Shown here: positions 49,199 to 57,742 of the stretch, one piece after another | How the letters are laid out: the number at the start of each line of letters is the position of its first letter | Position numbering within the stretch: the stretch's first letter is position 1 | From: Paracoccaceae bacterium | GTDB lineage: Bacteria; Pseudomonadota; Alphaproteobacteria; Rhodobacterales; Rhodobacteraceae | DNA length: 64,000 bases | Direction: 5' to 3' | NCBI GenBank assembly: GCA_958296035.1 | Contig: OY282431.1 | Span: 2,712,037-2,776,036 of the forward strand | The notes under the pieces: generated by a model | The model's input: only the letters and a program-made list of their open reading frames with translations | Database searches by the model: none | What the model was told of the DNA's origin: nothing | Translations under genes and position numbers: made by a program

Positions 49199-49210
49199 CT
49201 GGTATACCAG
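49199..49210. promoter_or_regulatory. GntR operator palindrome
   Basis: CTGGTATACCAG is a perfect 12-base palindrome of the TGGTATACCA form bound by many FCD-type GntR repressors. It lies about 47 bases before the start of the regulator gene. A related half-site, TGGTATTATTGTA, lies at 49185-49197, so a second weaker site is possible. Confidence 0.7.
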
Positions 49211-49356
49211 TATACTTTCTGTCATGTCCAGTCAAGTCCCTTCGGGAGGCAAGGAGCTATCAACCTCCAGCCAATACTGACATTTGCTTCAATGGATTCG
49301 TAAATTTCACCTGGGCATCCTGATTCTCCGAGGTCACGCCTGCCAGGGAGCCATGC

Positions 49357-49809
49357 ATGTACAAGTCGGTTCATCTGCAGCTTCACCCCACGCCTGTGGA
49401 CGCTGCGATCGCACAGAGTGCTCACGAGGCACTGTCTTCCTGCGGCAGCAAGGGCCAGCCCCTTGCGCTGCGCGTCAGACACAGCGAACAGGACCAACCT
49501 GTTCACTCTCCCGGCCGGTCGGTCGACCTGCTCATGCAGGTTCTGAAAACCCTGGCCACTGGCGGGGCGTTACGCTGATTCCGGAGTGCGCCGAGTTCAC
49601 AACGGTCCAGGGCGGCCAACGTACTTGACATCTCCCGTCCATTCCTCATCAAGCTCCTCGACCAGAAGGCTCTCCCGTATCGGAAGGTCGGCAAGCACCG
49701 CCGGATTCGCATGAAGGATGTCATGACATACAGGAATGTCACCGATCGTGAAGGCGAGCAGGTGCCTGAACAACAAACCCGGGAAGCCCTGGCTCGTGAC
49801 ATGGGATAA
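49357..49809 (+). pseudogene. HTH antitoxin partner of the PIN toxin, frameshifted
   Basis: The first frame begins MYKSVHLQLHPTPVDAAIAQ and runs to LLMQVLKTLATGGA, where one base is lost near 49570. The next frame gives TLIPECAEFTTVQ, then one extra base near 49611 restores the original frame: AANVLDISRPFLIKLLDQKA and LPYRKVGKHRRIRMKDVMTY. This second part is the excisionase-like helix-turn-helix of antitoxins found in front of PIN-domain toxins. The two shifts cancel, but the short altered stretch ends in TGA, so no full product is made. Confidence 0.8.
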
Positions 49810-49814
49810 AGCGT

Positions 49815-50374
49815 ATGGTGATGAGCTTCACTGCTCTCCTCGACGCCATCATTCCCTATCCGGCACCGATGCGGGATATTTTCTGCAATTGACGGTTGAC
49901 GATATTTCCGGCGCGAAGTGGACAGCTGACATCCATCGGGAATGGATCGATGCCTTGCTCCGCAACGAACCGCACCGGGACCGGGCAGCCCTCAAGCGCA
50001 CTCGTGACCGGATGGATCAGGCAACACGGGATTGCCTGGTCACCGGATACAGAACGCCAACCCACGCCCTGGACCTTCCAGGTCCCGGCAACATTCATGT
50101 TCTCGCTGCAGCAATATTCGGACACCGGGACGTGATCGTTGCCTGTAACCTGCCAGACTTTCCGGAGGACACAATCGCGCCCTGCGGGATCGAAGTCCTT
50201 TACCCGGACAACTTTCTGTCCAGTCACATTGACCTGATGCCAGGCCATTTCTGCGACGCGGTGCGCCAGATACGAGAACGGCTGGTGACGTCGCTCATCT
50301 GCGTTAAAGACTATCTCGGCACCCTCGCCGCGCCTGGACTCGTCGCTACCGCCGCCATACTGGCTCGGTTTTAG
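49815..50374 (+). pseudogene. PIN-domain toxin, frameshifted
   Basis: The start MVMSFTALLDAIIPYPAPMR is followed by DI, then one extra base near 49877 puts the rest in another frame: LQLTVDDISGAKWTADIHRE, WIDALLRNEPHRDRAALKRT, DCLVTGYRTPTHALDLPGPG, and HVLAAAIFGHRDVIVACNLP-DFPED. The last part holds the acidic residues of the PIN nuclease. In the start frame translation stops after about 26 codons. It directly follows the broken HTH antitoxin, so this pair is inactive as a unit. The body of the protein is otherwise well kept, which suggests recent loss. Confidence 0.85.
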
Positions 50375-50724
50375 GAGCGGCACCTGTTGGTATCTGAATC
50401 CTTCCGGAAGCCCCGGGCCAGAGCGGCATCATCGTCACGGTTGCCGTCCTCCCACACTTTCGCAACCCGCATTCGTGATCGACAAGATCCTGCAACAGTG
50501 TCGCGGGCGTTGAAATCCATCGACCGATCAACGACTCTCACAGATGCGTTGCGGGCGTGGGCTGCCTATCAAGAATCCGGTAACAGGATGGAAGCTTCAG
50601 GTTGCCACGGGCACTGGAATTCCTATATTCATGAGCAGGTCCGACGCCTCGCAGGCAACGGCGCGAATCCGGCCGCGGTCTCCGTCGACAGTCGCAGATG
50701 CAGCCAGCACTCGCAGAGGTACAC
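50375..50724. other. Gap between the PIN remnant and the DUF1178 gene
   Basis: No supported gene. A 113-codon plus-strand frame (50387-50728) runs into the next gene start but has an Arg/Ser-rich composition without any domain and no ribosome-binding site. Confidence 0.4.
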
Positions 50725-51171
50725 ATGATCAAGTTTTCCCTGAACTGCGAAAACGCACACAATTTCGACAGCTGGTTCCAGTCGAGCGATGCCTTCGAGA
50801 CGCTCAAACGGACCCGGATGCTGTCCTGTCCCATGTGCGGCTCGCTTGAGGTGGACAAGGGCATGATGGCGCCGCGCATTGGCAATTCCGACAGCCCGCC
50901 TTCAAGGGACACCGTGGCGCAGGTGCCGATCAATCTGGAGAAACCGGGCAGCAAGCTCGAAAAGGCCGTTCTCATGCTGAAACGCGAAGTCGAGCGCAAT
51001 TCGGATTATGTGGGGCAGGCGTTTGCGTCCGAAGCCCGAGCCATGCATTCCGGCGAGTTGCCACAGCGCCCCATCTATGGGGAGGCACGAATGGACGAAG
51101 CCCGCGAGCTTGTCGCCGAGGGTATCAGCGTCATGCCGCTCCCATGGTACAGCACCTCCAACGCCAATTGA
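50725..51171 (+). CDS. DUF1178 family protein
   Basis: A 148-residue protein of unknown function that is widespread in alphaproteobacteria. It starts MIKFSLNCENAHNFDSWFQS and has a CPMCGS motif which, with the first cysteine, may bind zinc. The C-terminal part YVGQAFASEARAMHSGELPQ and IYGEARMDEARELVAEGISV matches the family. The start is taken at this Met rather than nine codons upstream because all relatives begin here. It is on the same strand as lysC, 191 bases ahead. Confidence 0.9.
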   Translation: MIKFSLNCENAHNFDSWFQSSDAFETLKRTRMLSCPMCGSLEVDKGMMAPRIGNSDSPPSRDTVAQVPINLEKPGSKLEKAVLMLKREVERNSDYVGQAFASEARAMHSGELPQRPIYGEARMDEARELVAEGISVMPLPWYSTSNAN

Positions 51172-51362
51172 GGCGGGCCAAACCGGCCCAGCTTTCGGCG
51201 ACAGGAATCCATCCGAACCCATTGTAACCGGCACGCCCGCCAGTCACCGCCCGACACCAATCTTGCCACCGCACCGATCCATGATTTCTGTGGTGAGGAC
51301 AGCAGGGCACACCAACCCCGAGGCGTTGGCGGCATCACAGGTAATCCGGAATCAGAAAGCCC

Positions 51363-52634
51363 ATGCAACAACTTGCATCCGACATTGCGGTCCTGAAATT
51401 CGGAGGCACTTCGGTCGGTGACCTCAAGCGACTGACGCAGGCGGCGATGCGCGTGCGCCGGCAAGTTGATCTGGGCCGCAAAGTCATAGTCATTGTGTCA
51501 GCCATGGCTGGAGAAACCAACCGGCTGGCCGAAAGGGCACGATCGTTTGGTATCGCCTTCGACGCGCGTGAATATGATGCCGTCGTGGCCAGCGGCGAAA
51601 ACGTGACGGCTGGACTGCTGGCACTTGCACTTCAGGGAATGAATGTGCCGGCCCGCAGCTGGCAGGGCTGGCAAGTCCCTGTACACACCTGTTCGGCCCA
51701 TGGAGCGGCGCGCATCATTGACATAGGGGTCGAGAATCTGACGGCGCGATTTTCCGACGGCATGAAAGTGGCCGTGGTGGCCGGCTTCCAGGGCGTGGGT
51801 GACGACAATCGTATCACAACACTGGGTCGAGGGGGGTCCGACCTGTCGGCGGTGGCCTTTGCAGCCAGGTTTGGATCGAACAAATGCTTCATCTATACAG
51901 ATGTCGACGGCGTCTACACGGCCGACCCGCGTATCGTCCCGCGGGCCCGCAAACTCGACCGCATCGCCTATGATGAAATGCTCGAACTGGCAGCGCTGGG
52001 TGCCAAGGTCCTGCAAGCGCGTTCGGTCGAGCTGGCAATGCAGTACAAGGTGCCGGTGCATGTCCTGTCAAGCTTTTCGGATTCGTCCGGAACGCTTGTT
52101 TGCGAAGAGGATCAGACCATGGAACTGAGAACCATATCGGGAATCGCGCATTCTCGCGACGAAGCAAAGGTTACGATCGTGTCGGTTGCCGACCGACCCG
52201 GCATCGCAGCTTCCATTTTCGGTGCCCTTGCCTTGCGCAACATTAACGTCGACATGATTATCCAGAACGTTTCCGAAAGCGGTCGTACCGACATCACTTT
52301 TTCGTGCCCGGTCGAGGAAGTTGATACTGCCGAACACGCCCTGAGAACAATTCGCGACGATGGCATCCTGAACTTCGAGGCACTTCTGCATGACCGCGAG
52401 GTGTGCAAGATTTCCGTGGTGGGCATTGGCATGCGCTCGCAGTCTGGCGTTGCCGCGCGCATGTTCACGGCTCTGGCCGACGAAGGCATCAACATTCAGG
52501 TCATTTCGACGTCGGAAATCAAGATTTCGGTGCTCGTCAACCGTCGCTATCTCGAATTGGCAGTGCAGACACTTCACGAAAAGTTCGGCCTGGATAGGGT
52601 TCCGGATTGCGATCACCAACAACAACCGGCTTGA
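51363..52634 (+). CDS. lysC: Aspartate kinase
   Basis: Phosphorylates aspartate in the first step to lysine, threonine and methionine. The kinase domain has VLKFGGTSVGDLKRL at the N-terminus, TTLGRGGSDLSAVAFAARFG and FIYTDVDGVYTADPRIVPRA. Two ACT domains follow: KVTIVSVADRPGIAASIFGA and KISVVGIGMRSQSGVAARMF, which usually give feedback control by lysine and threonine. The length of 423 residues is slightly above the usual 405-410. It is followed by ptsP after 23 bases, a conserved arrangement in alphaproteobacteria. Confidence 0.96.
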   Translation: MQQLASDIAVLKFGGTSVGDLKRLTQAAMRVRRQVDLGRKVIVIVSAMAGETNRLAERARSFGIAFDAREYDAVVASGENVTAGLLALALQGMNVPARSWQGWQVPVHTCSAHGAARIIDIGVENLTARFSDGMKVAVVAGFQGVGDDNRITTLGRGGSDLSAVAFAARFGSNKCFIYTDVDGVYTADPRIVPRARKLDRIAYDEMLELAALGAKVLQARSVELAMQYKVPVHVLSSFSDSSGTLVCEEDQTMELRTISGIAHSRDEAKVTIVSVADRPGIAASIFGALALRNINVDMIIQNVSESGRTDITFSCPVEEVDTAEHALRTIRDDGILNFEALLHDREVCKISVVGIGMRSQSGVAARMFTALADEGINIQVISTSEIKISVLVNRRYLELAVQTLHEKFGLDRVPDCDHQQQPA

Positions 52635-52657
52635 ACAGATGAACGGGAGGCGCCGCA

Positions 52658-54961
52658 ATGGTTGACCGCGCAGAAATAACCTCGGGAAACATTCAGGTCT
52701 CGAATACCCAGAAACTTCTGACCACGCTCATTTCCGCCATGCGCACAGAGCGAGATGGTCAGCATCGTCTCGACCGCATGGTCGACATTGTTGCCGATTC
52801 GATGAATGTCGATGTCTGTTCAATCTATCTGCATGTCGACTTCAATACCCTCGAACTGTGCGCAACCAGAGGTCTCAGATCTGCCGCCATCCACAAGACT
52901 CGCCTGAAGATCGGGGAAGGCCTGGTAGGTCAGGTCGCTGAAACAGCCATGCCGGTCAACACGGCCAGAGCCCCTGAAGAACCGAACTTCAGCTATCGGG
53001 TAGAAACAGGAGAGGAACGCTATTCGTCTTTCCTTGGCGTTCCGATCATGCGTCCAGGCCAGACCTTGGGTGTTATTGTTGTCCAGACACGGGAGTCGCG
53101 ATCCTTCGATGACTCGGAAGTCATTACACTCGAAGTGGTGGCAACTGTCATCGCCGAAATGCGGGAAACCGGTATCATCACGGGTGAAGGCAAGGCCCTG
53201 TCTGCTCCGCACACACTGCCGGTTACCTATAGCGGCATCATTGCCCACGAAGGTCTGGCTGAGGGTCGAGTGCTCCTGCACGAACCGCATGTGATCATTA
53301 CCCGGCTCGTTGCCGAGGATCCCGCCAGTGAACTCGACCGTCTCGAGCTTGCCCTCCAGAAGCTGCGGGGCAATGTCGACGAGATTCTTGATGCAGAGCA
53401 TGTCACTGTTGCCATGAATTCGGAGCAGCGCGAGGTCATCGAAATTTACCGGATGATCGCCAATTCGTCGGGTTGGGTCAATCGTGTCAAGGCGGACATT
53501 CATGCTGGACTGTCGGCAGAGGCCGCCGTGGACAAGGAACAGTCGGAAGTGCGGGCCAAAATGGAGGCGTCCCCGGACGCTTATCTCAGGGATCGCCTGC
53601 ACGACCTTGACGACTTGTTTCATCGATTGCTACGTATCCTGACCGGCCAGGGCCGCAAGCATGAGGACCGCCTGCCCGACGATCCCGTACTGGTTGCGCG
53701 CAATATCGGCCCTGGTGAACTTCTCGAGTACGGACGGACACTCAGGGGTATCATTCTCGAGGAGGGCTCGATCGGTTCCCATGCAACCATTGTTGCCAGG
53801 GCGCTGGCTATTCCCCTGATGATCCATGCCAAGGGGGTTATCGCCGAAGCTCTTGACGGAGATTCCATCCTGCTCGACTGCAAGCAGGGGCTGGCCCATG
53901 TCCGTCCCAGCGAAAGTGTTGCGGCGGCGTTCCGAAACACCCTGGAAGTTGCTGCCAATGTCGCTGCCCGCTACACGCAGATTAGAGACCTGCCTGCCCT
54001 TACGCGCGATGGCGTTGAAATCAGACTTTACATCAATGCCGGTTTACTGGCTGACCTGCCCAATCTCGAGCCTTCCGGAGCCGATGGGGTCGGGCTCTTT
54101 CGCACCGAACTGCGGTTTCTAGCCGCCAACAAGATTCCGACGCGACGCGAGCTTGCCGAGCAGTATTCGCAGGTTCTTGATTCTGCAAAGGGACGCAGGG
54201 TTGTCTTTCGGACCATTGACATTGGTTCCGACAAGGTTGTCCCCTATCTCAAGCGGGAAGACGAGCCCAATCCGGCACTTGGCTGGCGAGCAATCAGGAT
54301 CTGTCTGGACAAGCCGGGGATACTCAAGATGCAGATGCAGTCCCTGGTTAGAGGCGCAAAGGGTAGGCCACTTTGTGTCATGTTTCCGATGGTTGCAGGA
54401 TTCGGAGAATTCAAGCAGGCACGCAGCATTGCATTGGGGCAAATTGAGCGCGAGCGAAGAATGGGCCACGTGGTCCCCGAAAAGGTCGAGATCGGAGCCA
54501 TGCTCGAAACCCCTTCGCTAGCCTTCGCCCCGGACGGGTTCTACGAGCTCGCTGACTTCGTTTCGATTGGCGGCAACGATCTGAAGCAATTCTTCTTTGC
54601 TGCCGACCGGCAGAACGAGCGCGTGCGCAGCCGGTACAACTCGTTTTATCTCAGTTATCTGGAACTTATTCGTTACATCACCACGCGTTGCCACGCCATC
54701 GGCACACCAGTTAGCTACTGCGGTGAGGATGCGGGTCAACCCAGGGTGGCGGCGTGCCTGGCAGCAATGGGTGTTCATGCATTTTCTCTCCGTTCTGCTT
54801 CGCTCGGAAAGGTCAAGTATCTCCTGCGCCAGGTCAACCTGAGAGAGATTGCGGAGGCGATCGAGCAGGCACGCGCCAGCGGCGAAATCACTTTCGAGAA
54901 AGGGATCGACCAGTTCACGGGTGTGCTTGACCCCAGCCCGGAGGCAGGGCCAGCTGACTAG
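52658..54961 (+). CDS. ptsP: Phosphoenolpyruvate-protein phosphotransferase, nitrogen PTS (EI-Ntr)
   Basis: The first enzyme of the regulatory nitrogen PTS passes phosphate from PEP to NPr. An N-terminal GAF domain occupies about residues 15-165 (MNVDVCSIYLHVDFNTLELC and YSSFLGVPIMRPGQTLGVIV). The phosphorylated histidine lies in GSIGSHATIVARALAIP. The PEP-binding barrel has GADGVGLFRTELRFLA, DIGSDKVVPYLKREDEPNPA and the catalytic Cys in VSYCGEDAG. GGGAGG precedes the ATG. At 767 residues it is normal for PtsP. The gene prfA, which commonly follows, is not here. Confidence 0.95.
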   Translation: MVDRAEITSGNIQVSNTQKLLTTLISAMRTERDGQHRLDRMVDIVADSMNVDVCSIYLHVDFNTLELCATRGLRSAAIHKTRLKIGEGLVGQVAETAMPVNTARAPEEPNFSYRVETGEERYSSFLGVPIMRPGQTLGVIVVQTRESRSFDDSEVITLEVVATVIAEMRETGIITGEGKALSAPHTLPVTYSGIIAHEGLAEGRVLLHEPHVIITRLVAEDPASELDRLELALQKLRGNVDEILDAEHVTVAMNSEQREVIEIYRMIANSSGWVNRVKADIHAGLSAEAAVDKEQSEVRAKMEASPDAYLRDRLHDLDDLFHRLLRILTGQGRKHEDRLPDDPVLVARNIGPGELLEYGRTLRGIILEEGSIGSHATIVARALAIPLMIHAKGVIAEALDGDSILLDCKQGLAHVRPSESVAAAFRNTLEVAANVAARYTQIRDLPALTRDGVEIRLYINAGLLADLPNLEPSGADGVGLFRTELRFLAANKIPTRRELAEQYSQVLDSAKGRRVVFRTIDIGSDKVVPYLKREDEPNPALGWRAIRICLDKPGILKMQMQSLVRGAKGRPLCVMFPMVAGFGEFKQARSIALGQIERERRMGHVVPEKVEIGAMLETPSLAFAPDGFYELADFVSIGGNDLKQFFFAADRQNERVRSRYNSFYLSYLELIRYITTRCHAIGTPVSYCGEDAGQPRVAACLAAMGVHAFSLRSASLGKVKYLLRQVNLREIAEAIEQARASGEITFEKGIDQFTGVLDPSPEAGPAD

Positions 54962-55328
54962 ACGGTCAATGCACTCTTCCAGACCCTGATTCGGTCGAAG
55001 GACTACGAGCGCAGGATGGAGGGTTCCTGGCGTGATCGCTGGAGGCCGCGTGTCGGGTTTTGACCTTAGCCGCCGGGCACGGGATACAGCCACCTGCAAT
55101 CGGATTGCGAACGCACTGATGAGCCTGTATTCCGAGTGAAGATATCCACATGGCCTTCACTCTCGGGGGACATGCCAGCAAACTCCTGCCGGTGAATGCA
55201 GGCGACGGCAAGGCAAGACCAGTTGATTAGATCTGCCAGTTTCCTGCGCAGAAATCCCAATGCCCGAAACGCCGGGATTCCACAGTCAGCAGGAAGAGGC
55301 TGTGGTACCCGGACTTTAAGGTGAGACC
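54962..55328. other. Gap between ptsP and the methyltransferase gene
   Basis: About 370 bases with no supported gene. prfA/prmC, often found after ptsP, are absent. The promoter of the methyltransferase gene may lie in the right part. Confidence 0.4.
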
Positions 55329-56183
55329 ATGAACTCAATGCGGGGTGAAATGAGCAAACAGGACAACCCGGACATGCACGACCAAAGATATACCATGGGT
55401 TACAGTGAGGAGTTCCAGTTGCTTCTGCGACGCAGAAGTGCTGCCAACACCGCGGCCCACTTTCTTCCCCTGCTCAAGCCTGGCATGCGCCTTCTTGACG
55501 TAGGTTGCGGGCCGGGTTCGATCTCCATGGGGCTGGCCGACGTCGTGGCACCCGGCGATCTCATAGGCATTGACATGGAAGAAACCCAGATCAGTCTGGC
55601 CAACGCAGCCGCGTCTGCCGGTGGACATTCGAACGCGAGGTTTCAGGTTGGGGACGCCCTGAATCTTCCTTTCGAGGACAATTCCTTTGATGCTGTGCAC
55701 TCCCACGCGGTACTGATGCATATACCAGACGTGTCGGGGGCCGCGGCAGAGATGTTCAGGGTGCTGAAACCGGGCGGACTCTTGTCTTGCCGGGACGTAA
55801 TCCTGTCTTCATGTTTTTTCGAACCCAGACTGGATGACTACAGCAAGGCCTGGGACGTCTTTGGCAGACTCCTCGCCGCAAACGGAGGACATCCAGAAAT
55901 GGGGAAGGAATTCAAGGGTCTGCTCCACTCGACGGGGTTTGCCGATGTGGCGGCGAGTGCGTCATTCGAGTGCTTTTCGTCAAGGGACGATGTCGAGTTC
56001 TTCTACTCATTCGTAAAAGGCTGGTTTTTCGGAGATCAAACTGTTGCAGCGGCCGTGAAGCTGGGACTGGCCAGCGCCGCGGAACTTGGCCGCTGGAGCG
56101 ACCAGATGGATCAGTGGCGAACAGAAGCAGCAGCGTTTGCAGCCATTTCATGGGGGGAAGCAATCGGCGTCAAACCCGAGTGA
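55329..56183 (+). CDS. SAM-dependent methyltransferase, class I (UbiE-like)
   Basis: A Rossmann-fold methyltransferase of 284 residues. SAM-binding motif I is MRLLDVGCGPGSISMGLADV, the acidic residue at the end of strand 2 is LIGIDMEETQISLA, motif II is VGDALNLPFEDNSFDAVHSH, and motif III is FRVLKPGGLLSCRD. Substrate-binding segments after residue 180 are specific to this protein and do not point to ubiquinone, menaquinone or another acceptor. The stop of upstream genes is far away, so it appears to be monocistronic. An internal ATG seven codons in (MSKQDNPDM) is an equally good start. Confidence 0.85.
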   Translation: MNSMRGEMSKQDNPDMHDQRYTMGYSEEFQLLLRRRSAANTAAHFLPLLKPGMRLLDVGCGPGSISMGLADVVAPGDLIGIDMEETQISLANAAASAGGHSNARFQVGDALNLPFEDNSFDAVHSHAVLMHIPDVSGAAAEMFRVLKPGGLLSCRDVILSSCFFEPRLDDYSKAWDVFGRLLAANGGHPEMGKEFKGLLHSTGFADVAASASFECFSSRDDVEFFYSFVKGWFFGDQTVAAAVKLGLASAAELGRWSDQMDQWRTEAAAFAAISWGEAIGVKPE

Positions 56184-56788
56184 CCGGCCGAACCCAAAAG
56201 GCATCTCCCGGGCAGTTGGCAGATTCACTCCTTGGAAGATCCTGGCCTGCCCGGAGTACAGAGGCGAATTCTGTGGCGGCTGCGGTTCAAGTGCAGCTCT
56301 GAACCCGCGTTCGCAACAGGTAGGTCACAGGGATCGTTGCCGCTTGAGTTTGGCTGGAACAGGCTGCCATTTGGCGGTCACGGAAAACCGGCAGGCCCGG
56401 ATTGGCAACCCAAACCTCCTGCAACGCCAAATCTTCAGTAACACGACCTGGATTCTCAATAATGAACACCAGGCCAGTCCGCTGCGGTCGTCGGCAGTTT
56501 GCGGCAGACACTGCATCTCTACCGGTGATTGAATTCGATGTTACGCCACGCTTGCCTCACACCCATCCCGATCTTCGATGGCAAGAACTGACTGGCCCTC
56601 GCTGCAAGACGAGACGACCCTCCCTGGCGAATTCGCGCCTGGCTCCGGGCAGCCTTCTGGCCAGAAATGCCAGAGAGGAGGCAACCTCTTACTGACCAAT
56701 TCAATCGCTGGCTCGGCAACCGAACTCACGAACAACGGATCGGATGACCCACAATTCATCGCGTATTGAATTGTCAGCGAATGCGAGA
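56184..56788. other. Gap between the methyltransferase and YhbS-like genes
   Basis: About 600 bases between convergent genes, no supported gene. Several overlapping frames on both strands have no domain resemblance. Confidence 0.45.
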
Positions 56789-57379
56789 CTAGTCGCCGTC
56801 CGTCGAATCGGACGAAAAGCCCGGATGCCTGATCACCTCACCGTCAAGCATGGATGCCGCTTCAGGTACAAGTGCGAGATAGAGCACGCGGGCCGGATCG
56901 ACTGGCTGCGGGAATATGGTGTGTGAAGTTCGAGAAAATCCAAATCGAGAGTAATACGAAGCATCTCCAACCAACAGAACCAGCTTCCAGCCAAGGTCGG
57001 CCGCCTTCGCAAGGCTGCATCGAATGAGCATCGAACCTATGCCTTCACCTTGACGCGTTGGGTGGACCGCAACAGGACCCAACAGAAGCGCAGGTTGCCT
57101 GCTAATGCCAATAAGGATCGGCCAGAACCGAATTGCTCCGACCAGTTGTCCACTTTCATCGCGGGCAACGAAGGCAAGTTCCCTTATCGGGGAAACGTCA
57201 TGCCGCAAATTGTAGGAAGCAAGCGCCAGTCTGCCAACGCCAAACGCGGTATCCAGCAACGCCTCGATTTCCCACATGTCTTCCGGTCGCTCACCCTCCA
57301 ATCTGATCACTGGGGAAACTGCCTGTTCCAACTGACAAAGACATCCGGCGAGTTCGCGTTGCAATCGACAGGCCGACAA
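56789..57379 (-). CDS. GNAT-family N-acetyltransferase, YhbS-like
   Basis: A 196-residue acetyltransferase of the YhbS group (COG3153). RPEDMWEIEALLDTAFGVGR and FVARDESGQLVGAIRFWPIL precede LLGPVAVHPTRQGEGIGSML with the acetyl-CoA pyrophosphate loop, and LVLLVGDASYYSRFGFSR matches the YhbS signature. The first 23 residues are unusual for the family; a GTG at VIRLEGERPEDM may be the real start. Substrates of YhbS proteins are mostly unknown. Confidence 0.85.
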   Translation of the reverse strand: MSACRLQRELAGCLCQLEQAVSPVIRLEGERPEDMWEIEALLDTAFGVGRLALASYNLRHDVSPIRELAFVARDESGQLVGAIRFWPILIGISRQPALLLGPVAVHPTRQGEGIGSMLIRCSLAKAADLGWKLVLLVGDASYYSRFGFSRTSHTIFPQPVDPARVLYLALVPEAASMLDGEVIRHPGFSSDSTDGD

Positions 57380-57742
57380 CAGTGACAGAAAGAGTGATCA
57401 GATCTGTTGCCGGGTTCCGGAAGGCGTGCGCGCCGTATGAACACACCAAACCGGGCGGGGACGCAATTTCGTACTGGTAACCAGAGCATTGATTCAGGCC
57501 GCCTGTCAAGGCGCACGTGATTCATTTGCCTGGCAGTGTGGTCTTGGCACCGTTTACGCGTTCAATCCGCCTCAAACCCTTGTGACACTGCGCTCTATAC
57601 AACTCATCCCGGTGCGCCTGAGCATTTTCGCTTTCGTTTTGCGCACATCTCTTCAGATCTGCAACTCCAACTTCGTGAATTCTTGCCTTTCAGGCAGGTG
57701 CACCTCAAGAACAAGTTGTAGCAATTTGACGACAGGTTCGGT
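57380..57742. other. Divergent gap upstream of mtnP
   Basis: About 360 bases between divergent genes, which should contain promoters for both. No clear boxes or coding sequence seen. Confidence 0.4.

Noticed and set aside
50387-50728. 113-codon plus-strand frame before DUF1178
   Set aside because: Arg/Ser-rich, overlaps the start of a well supported gene, no ribosome-binding site.
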